Part shown: positions 59,559-64,000 of the stretch, piece by piece
Position numbering within the stretch: the stretch's first letter is position 1
Layout of the letters: each line of letters begins with the position of its first letter
NCBI GenBank assembly: GCA_965656085.1
Contig: CBFHJA010000002.1
Span: 95,695-159,694 of the forward strand
DNA length: 64,000 nt
Source: Aliishimia sp965656085
Lineage (GTDB): Bacteria > Pseudomonadota > Alphaproteobacteria > Rhodobacterales > Rhodobacteraceae
Reading direction: 5' to 3'
Position numbers and translations under genes: made by a program
Notes under the pieces: generated by a model
Told to the model about the DNA's origin: nothing
The model's database searches: none
The model's input: only the letters and a program-made list of their open reading frames with translations

Positions 59559-60785
59559 ATGACACATGGGTTCGACACAGGACGGCTTGGCCGGATCAAT
59601 GACTGGATGGAGAGCTACGTGGCGCGCCGCCGCTTTCCCGGCTCCGGGGCGCTCATTCTGCGCGGCGGCGCGGAGGTGTTTTACGGGCAGACCGGGCAGC
59701 GCAATATCGAGGCCGGGCTCCCGTGGACGCGGGACACGGTGGTGCGGATCTATTCGATGACCAAGCCCGTCACCTCGGCGATGCTGATGATGCTCGCCGA
59801 GCGCGGCCTGTTCCATCTCGACGCGCCGGTGTCGGAGTTCATTCCGGAGTTCGCGGAGACCCGCGCGCTCGTGGAGGGCGCCACGCATATCGATCAGACC
59901 ACGCCCTGCGCGGTGCCGACGCTGCACCAGCTTCTCACCCATACGTCGGGGCTGAGCTACCCGTTCAATCCCGGCGTGTTGGGCGAAGAGATGAGCAAGC
60001 GGGACATCGTGTTTTCCGCCTCCGAGGCGTCGCTGGAGGAGGTCGCCCGCGCCACGGCAGCCCTGCCGCTCGCTTTCGTGCCGGGGAGCCGCTGGGAATA
60101 CTCGGTGGGGATCGATATTGCCGGGCGGGTGATCGAGGTCGTGACTGGCAAGGCGCTGGATCAGGTCTTTGCCGAGGAGATCTTCGGTCCCTTGGGCATG
60201 ACGCAGACCGGGTTCACAGTGCCGGAGGGCACCGGGGACCGATTCGCGTCGCTCTACACGCCGCTTGCCGGGAACAGCTTTGATCTCAACGCGGCCACGC
60301 AGGGCGATGACCCGCTGCGGCGCGTGGATCACTGGGAGGACAGCCCGTTCCACAGCACGACATGCTTCTCGGGGGGCGGCGGTCTGGTCGGCACGATCGA
60401 CGATTATGCGCGGTTCGCCGAGATGTTGCGGCGCGGCGGGGCCTTGGACGGCGTGCGGCTGCTGGCACCGGGGACGGTGGATTTCATGACGCGCAACCAT
60501 TTGCCGGGTGATATCGCGTCGATGGGGCCGGCGAGTTTCGCGGAATTGCCGATGGACGGGATGGGGTTCGGGCTTGGCGGGGCGATGGTGCTCGATGCGG
60601 CCCGCGCCCGGGCGCCCGGATCGGTGGGAGATTTCGGCTGGGGCGGCATGGCCTCGACCTATTTCTGGATCGATCCGGTCCATGATCTGACCTGCATTTT
60701 CTTCACGCAGCTCTCGCCATCGTCGAGCTATCCGAATCGCCCGCAGTTCAAGGCGCTGGTGCATGGGGCCTTGCTGGACGCCTAG
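59559..60785 (+). CDS. Serine hydrolase of the beta-lactamase/class C-like family
   Basis: 408 residues from ATG at 59559. The nucleophile tetrad SMTK (VRIYSMTKPVTSAML) and the Tyr of WEYSVGIDIAG define the serine beta-lactamase-like/esterase EstB family. LTHTSGLSYPF and GGGLVGTIDDYARF are typical of the group. No signal peptide is seen, so it is likely a cytosolic esterase or peptidase rather than a resistance enzyme. Ribosome-binding site AAGGGAG. Confidence 0.9.
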   Translation: MTHGFDTGRLGRINDWMESYVARRRFPGSGALILRGGAEVFYGQTGQRNIEAGLPWTRDTVVRIYSMTKPVTSAMLMMLAERGLFHLDAPVSEFIPEFAETRALVEGATHIDQTTPCAVPTLHQLLTHTSGLSYPFNPGVLGEEMSKRDIVFSASEASLEEVARATAALPLAFVPGSRWEYSVGIDIAGRVIEVVTGKALDQVFAEEIFGPLGMTQTGFTVPEGTGDRFASLYTPLAGNSFDLNAATQGDDPLRRVDHWEDSPFHSTTCFSGGGGLVGTIDDYARFAEMLRRGGALDGVRLLAPGTVDFMTRNHLPGDIASMGPASFAELPMDGMGFGLGGAMVLDAARARAPGSVGDFGWGGMASTYFWIDPVHDLTCIFFTQLSPSSSYPNRPQFKALVHGALLDA

Positions 60786-60945
60786 ACGGGCGCGACAGGG
60801 CGCGGTGAGCGGAGTTTTGCCGATGCCATTAAGACTCTGAAACTAAATCTGAAAACGGCGATTCCGGGAGGCTGGCGGAGGGCGCGTGACAGGCGTGCCG
60901 TGGCTCCCTTTATGCTAGAATTTTCAAAGATTTAGACGCCACCCC

Positions 60946-60992
60946 AGGTTGTTCAACCTATAGGGGTAGGGAAATCCTTACTTTACGTAAGG
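60946..60992 (+). promoter_or_regulatory. Two short palindromes in the promoter region of the tail locus
   Basis: AGGTTG-TT-CAACCT (60946-60959) and CCTTAC-TTTAC-GTAAGG (60976-60992) lie 17 bp apart in the AT-rich 295-bp gap before the sheath gene. They are candidate operators for a repressor or activator. No regulator gene is visible in the window. Confidence 0.45.
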
Positions 60993-61080
60993 CCCCGCGC
61001 TCGGACAGGCTTTTCTTAATTTTCGTTAACTTTTGACCAGGCCGTCTGGGTTCTGGCCGCTGATTTGGAAAGGCGTGCGG

Positions 61081-62526
61081 ATGCTGACGATTCCCGGAGT
61101 AGAAATCACCGTCGTGAAAGAACTGGTCCCGCGCGGGCTCGCCGCCGCAGGCACGCTTGGGATCGCCGGGTTCTGCGAAACCCCCAACACCGATGCGCCG
61201 CTGCGCGAGTTGACGTCGCTCTCGGAATTCCGCGATGTCTTCGGGGCCGGCTCGCTCACGTCCATGCCGGAAGTCGAGCTTGCCTTCGCCAACGGGCTGC
61301 GCGCGGTGATCGTTGCGGCGCTGCCCAGCACCGCCGGTCTGCCCGCCAGCGCGACCTTGGGGCTGTCGCTCACCAGCACGAGCGCGGCCACGCAAACCGC
61401 GCAGGTCGCCGTCACCGCCCGCGCCGCCGGGACATGGGGCAACACGTTGAGCGTGCGTTTCGTGACCAAGGGGATCGGCGCGGCGCAGGCGGTGGATGTC
61501 TTCGTCTACACATCCGCGACGGGCGTGCAGGAGGACAAGCCCAGCGAGACCTTCCGCAACCTCTCGACGCTCGGCACCGATCCGCGCTTTTTCATGTCGG
61601 TCATCAATGCGGAAAGCGGGCTGATCCGGATGCCGCCCACTGCGCCCGCCTTCATCGCCGGGGGCGGGACCGCCGCGCCGGAAAACACCAACCCGACCGC
61701 TGCCGTCACGCCTCTGGCGGGCGGGCGCGAGGCGACGGTGGACGACTACCGTGACGCGCTGGAGCGGCTGGAGACACAGCCGCAGATCGACATGGTGATC
61801 GCGTCGAACAATCTCACCTCTGTGACCACCGCGACGGAGCTTTATTCGGCGGTGATCTCCCATTGCGAGGCGATGAGCCGCAAGGCGCAGAACCGTATCG
61901 GCTTTGGGCAGATCGTCCCGCACGGCACGTCCCGGCCCGATATTGAGGCCGCCAAGACCATGGCAGGCGTGCTGACCTCCGACCGGTTCGTCCTCAGCGC
62001 GCCGCATGGCACTGTGGGGGCGGTGGCGGGGCTGGTCTCGGGCCAGCAATATTTCCGCTCCCCGACCTACAAGACCCTGCGCGGGATCGTGGCGCCGAAT
62101 TTCGACTTCACCGATGGCGACCTGCGCGCGCTGCTGCGGGCGGGCCTGCTGCCGGTGGACACGCTGCCGCGCAAGGGGGTGGCGGTCATCAAGGGGATCA
62201 CCACTTCCCAGGAACAAATCAACGTGCAGCGCACCGCCGACCGCGCCGTGCGCACCGTGCAGAACATCGCCATCGACTATGTCGGGCTTCTGAACACGCA
62301 AGCGCAGCGCTCGGCCCTGCGGCAACGTATCGACGAGGCCTTCAACGCCATGTCGCGCGCGGGCGCGCTGGTGCCCTCCGCCGACGGTCTGTCGCCGCCC
62401 TACGAGGTCGAGGTCACCGCCACCAATGCCGAGGCCGCCGCCGGGATCGTGCGGATCGGCATCGCGGTGCGGCCCGTGCGCGCCATTGATTACATCTACG
62501 CAACCCTGAACGTGAAGGCCTTCTAG
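61081..62526 (+). CDS. Contractile tail sheath protein
   Basis: 481 residues from ATG at 61081, preceded by GGAAAGG. The N-terminal MLTIPGVEITVVKEL, IAGFCETPNTDAPL with a 'FRDVFG' helix, the GTWGNTLSVRF domain (subtilisin-like sheath region), and a C-terminal FNAMSRAGALVPS...YIYATLNVKAF (inner ring and handshake region) are those of Mu/T4-like and contractile-injection-system sheaths. The sheath surrounds the inner tube and contracts to drive it through a membrane. It is the first gene after unrelated chromosomal genes; no capsid, portal or terminase precedes it. Confidence 0.88.
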   Translation: MLTIPGVEITVVKELVPRGLAAAGTLGIAGFCETPNTDAPLRELTSLSEFRDVFGAGSLTSMPEVELAFANGLRAVIVAALPSTAGLPASATLGLSLTSTSAATQTAQVAVTARAAGTWGNTLSVRFVTKGIGAAQAVDVFVYTSATGVQEDKPSETFRNLSTLGTDPRFFMSVINAESGLIRMPPTAPAFIAGGGTAAPENTNPTAAVTPLAGGREATVDDYRDALERLETQPQIDMVIASNNLTSVTTATELYSAVISHCEAMSRKAQNRIGFGQIVPHGTSRPDIEAAKTMAGVLTSDRFVLSAPHGTVGAVAGLVSGQQYFRSPTYKTLRGIVAPNFDFTDGDLRALLRAGLLPVDTLPRKGVAVIKGITTSQEQINVQRTADRAVRTVQNIAIDYVGLLNTQAQRSALRQRIDEAFNAMSRAGALVPSADGLSPPYEVEVTATNAEAAAGIVRIGIAVRPVRAIDYIYATLNVKAF

Positions 62527-62607
62527 CGGCGCTCACGGCACCAGTTTCAGACCACAGGACAGCCACCGCCGCAGACCCGCTCTGCGGTGCACAGGAAAGG
62601 ACCGCCC

Positions 62608-63000
62608 ATGCCCAAGATCCTCAGCGCCAACCGCTCCAAGGTGCTCATCGACGGCGAGCCCATGGAAGGGCTTCAGGACATCAGTTTCGTCACCGACCGG
62701 CCCACCACCGACATCGCCGCCATCGGCGAGGCCGAGCGCATAGGCGTCGTCTTCGGCACCACCCGCGTGACCGGCGTCATAAAGGCCAAATCGGCGCTCG
62801 ATGCCGTGGAGGAGAAATTCAAGACCGGTCAGAGCTTCCAGATCGTCATTTCCACGAATTACGACGGGCCGGATGGCGAGGTCGAGAACGTCATCTCGCT
62901 GCAGGAATGTTTTGCCCATGGCAAGCGCTTCGCGATGGGGATCGGGGGCGCGGCGGAGACACTCTATGACTTCACCGCGACGCGGGAAAGCAACGGCTGA
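62608..63000 (+). CDS. Phage-type tail tube protein
   Basis: 130 residues from ATG at 62608, with AGGAAAGGA before it. The short beta-rich sequence (MPKILSANRSKVLIDGEPM, GLQDISFVTDRPTTDIAAIG, VTGVIKAKSALDAVEEKF) and position immediately after the sheath fit the tail tube (Mu gpM/Hcp-like fold). It forms the hollow tube inside the sheath. The next gene overlaps its stop (TGATG). Confidence 0.82.
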   Translation: MPKILSANRSKVLIDGEPMEGLQDISFVTDRPTTDIAAIGEAERIGVVFGTTRVTGVIKAKSALDAVEEKFKTGQSFQIVISTNYDGPDGEVENVISLQECFAHGKRFAMGIGGAAETLYDFTATRESNG

Positions 63001-63830
63001 TGACCGCGGCCGCCTCCCTCTCCGCGCCCCGGCGTTTCGACCGTGACGGCGTGACCTACCAGATCACCCTGCCAAGCTGGGGGCAGTGGCTCGCCATTCT
63101 AGACCGCTCCGCGCGGGGGATGGACAGCGACGGGCAAGCCGATGTGACCGCGCTTTTGTCCGGGTGGCTGGCGCAGTCCGTGGCGGTGCTGGAGGGCGAG
63201 ACCACCCGTCCGCTTGGCGCCATCGACGCCCTGCCCGCCGCGCTTGCCGATGCGCTCGTTGCCGAGGGCAGTGCCGCGCTGGAGGACCTTGGTGCGGCAC
63301 TGGAGGTGCGGCGACAGGTCGATCCGGCCAACGGGGGGATCGTTCTGCACTCTGCGCTGGGTGCGTATCACCTGCGCCCGCTCAGCTTCGGGGAGCGCAA
63401 TGCCTGCCTGTCGCGCCATCTGGGGCTGCGCGGCGGGCAGCCCGTGCTCGACGCCTCCGCCTATGAGGTCGCGCTCGTGGCCGCCTCGCTCACCGCGCCC
63501 GAGGGGCTACGCACCGCCGATCTGCACGCGCTGCCGCTGCCTTTGGGCGAGGCGCTCGTCAGCGCCGCGCGGGCGCTGTCGGACAGTGCGCCGGAGGCCG
63601 AACTCGCGGCCTTCGCGCAGGCCGGGCAGGCGCATCCCGATCTGGAACTGGCGCAGCTTTGCCTCGCCTTCGGGATGACGCCGCAAGAGGCGATGGACCT
63701 GCCCGCCGCCACCGCGCGGCGTCTGGGTGCGGCGGCAGGGCTGATCCGCGCGAGCCAGCCTCCGGGGCCGGTTCCGGCTACCGAGAGGGAGGACGACCGC
63801 GTGACGCGGATCGTGGTGCATGATGACTGA
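63000..63830 (+). CDS. Tail-locus protein of unknown role
   Basis: 276 residues, starting in the tube stop codon. It is Ala/Leu-rich and mainly helical (SWGQWLAILDRSARG; YHLRPLSFGERNACLSR; LASLTAPEGLR). Position after the tube is where Mu-like phages place the tail assembly chaperone ahead of the tape measure, so a chaperone role is possible but not shown by any motif. No signal or membrane segment. It overlaps the following gene by several bases. Confidence 0.65.
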   Translation: MTAAASLSAPRRFDRDGVTYQITLPSWGQWLAILDRSARGMDSDGQADVTALLSGWLAQSVAVLEGETTRPLGAIDALPAALADALVAEGSAALEDLGAALEVRRQVDPANGGIVLHSALGAYHLRPLSFGERNACLSRHLGLRGGQPVLDASAYEVALVAASLTAPEGLRTADLHALPLPLGEALVSAARALSDSAPEAELAAFAQAGQAHPDLELAQLCLAFGMTPQEAMDLPAATARRLGAAAGLIRASQPPGPVPATEREDDRVTRIVVHDD

Positions 63831-64000
63831 GCGGCGCATCAGGATACGCGAGCGTATAGGCGCGGATCTGAGCGTGGGGCTGGACCGGCTGATGCCGCTG
63901 GTGGCGTCCGGATGGGACCGGCGGGCCGGGGCAGGGATGCCTCCGGGTGCGGGGGCCGAGGCCGTGCTGGAGGCGGCGATGGCGCTGGGCGGCGCGGCGG
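63820..64000 (+). CDS. Partial tail-locus gene, cut by the right edge
   Basis: An open frame begins with adjacent ATG codons at 63820 and 63823 (MMTERRIRIRERIGADL) inside the end of the previous gene and stays open to the window end (60 codons). The start is Arg-rich and then Ala/Gly-rich; too little is present to name it. Overlap with the previous gene supports one tail operon. Confidence 0.55.
   Translation, partial: MMTERRIRIRERIGADLSVGLDRLMPLVASGWDRRAGAGMPPGAGAEAVLEAAMALGGAA

Noticed and set aside
59430..60764. Upstream extension of the GST frame (a combined 647-codon frame)
   Set aside because: The extension is antisense to the serine hydrolase. The GST domain begins cleanly at the GTG at 59429.

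Overview
This window is chromosomal DNA of high GC content from an alphaproteobacterium. Gene content points to the family Rhodobacteraceae (Roseobacter group): a RegA/PrrA/ActR-type response regulator close to ahcY, a Mic60-like/HemY pair behind hemD, a complete beta-hydroxyaspartate cycle cluster (bhcRABCD), FNR/FixK-type boxes, and an EcfG-type promoter. Nearly all genes are typical of the chromosome. The right edge enters a contractile-tail locus.

Layout. 0-3.6 kb: the 3' end of regA, then GNAT and HD-domain genes on the minus strand, ahcY and a DUF2853 gene. A possible small RNA with a strong terminator lies at about 3.65-3.82 kb. 3.8-6.6 kb (minus): tsaD-gpsA-YciI-EVE, an operon with overlapping stops and starts. 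6.7-10 kb (plus): hemD, a Mic60-like gene and hemY, followed by tRNA-Thr(CGT). 10.6-13.5 kb: an isolated gene for a 959-residue acidic, probably exported protein. 13.9-21 kb: a microaerobic/stress island with a universal stress protein, a Crp/Fnr regulator, an OmpR-type regulator, a FixL-like hybrid kinase, a host-attachment-family protein, a site-2 protease with CBS domains and a Ca2+/Na+ exchanger-like protein. FNR-type boxes lie in three of its intergenic gaps and before a PolX-like HhH gene at 24.2 kb. 21.1-23.3 kb (minus): DUF1989, an Fcy1-type cytosine deaminase and a ureohydrolase.

25.4-34.1 kb is an acetate uptake and activation cluster: acs, a second-type adk, a DUF4212/sodium-solute symporter pair, a cNMP-CBS-DUF294 protein, a small membrane protein and a membrane-anchored PAS/DEDDh exonuclease. 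34.1-39.6 kb is the bhc cluster, which assimilates glyoxylate and glycine into oxaloacetate. 39.8-50.3 kb carries acyl-CoA-type catabolism (MaoC, two MDR oxidoreductases, two acyl-CoA dehydrogenases, SDR, thiolase, nitronate-monooxygenase-like protein, phosphotransferase). It ends with an IclR regulator and a complete branched-chain-amino-acid-type ABC transporter (51.5-56.6 kb). Matching 15-bp palindromes flank this catabolic block and suggest a single regulon. 56.9-60.8 kb: a small exported protein, a DsbA-family isomerase, SDR, GST and a serine hydrolase. 61.1 kb to the end: tail sheath, tail tube and two further genes, with no capsid genes before them.

The intergenic regions hold two dispersed repeat families. 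One is a ~200-bp MITE-like element with inverted ends and helically spaced GTATGGC units (three copies plus a related fragment). The other is a short palindrome, GTGGGCA-TTGCCCAC (four copies). All functional calls rest on motif and family recognition by eye; no database search was run.
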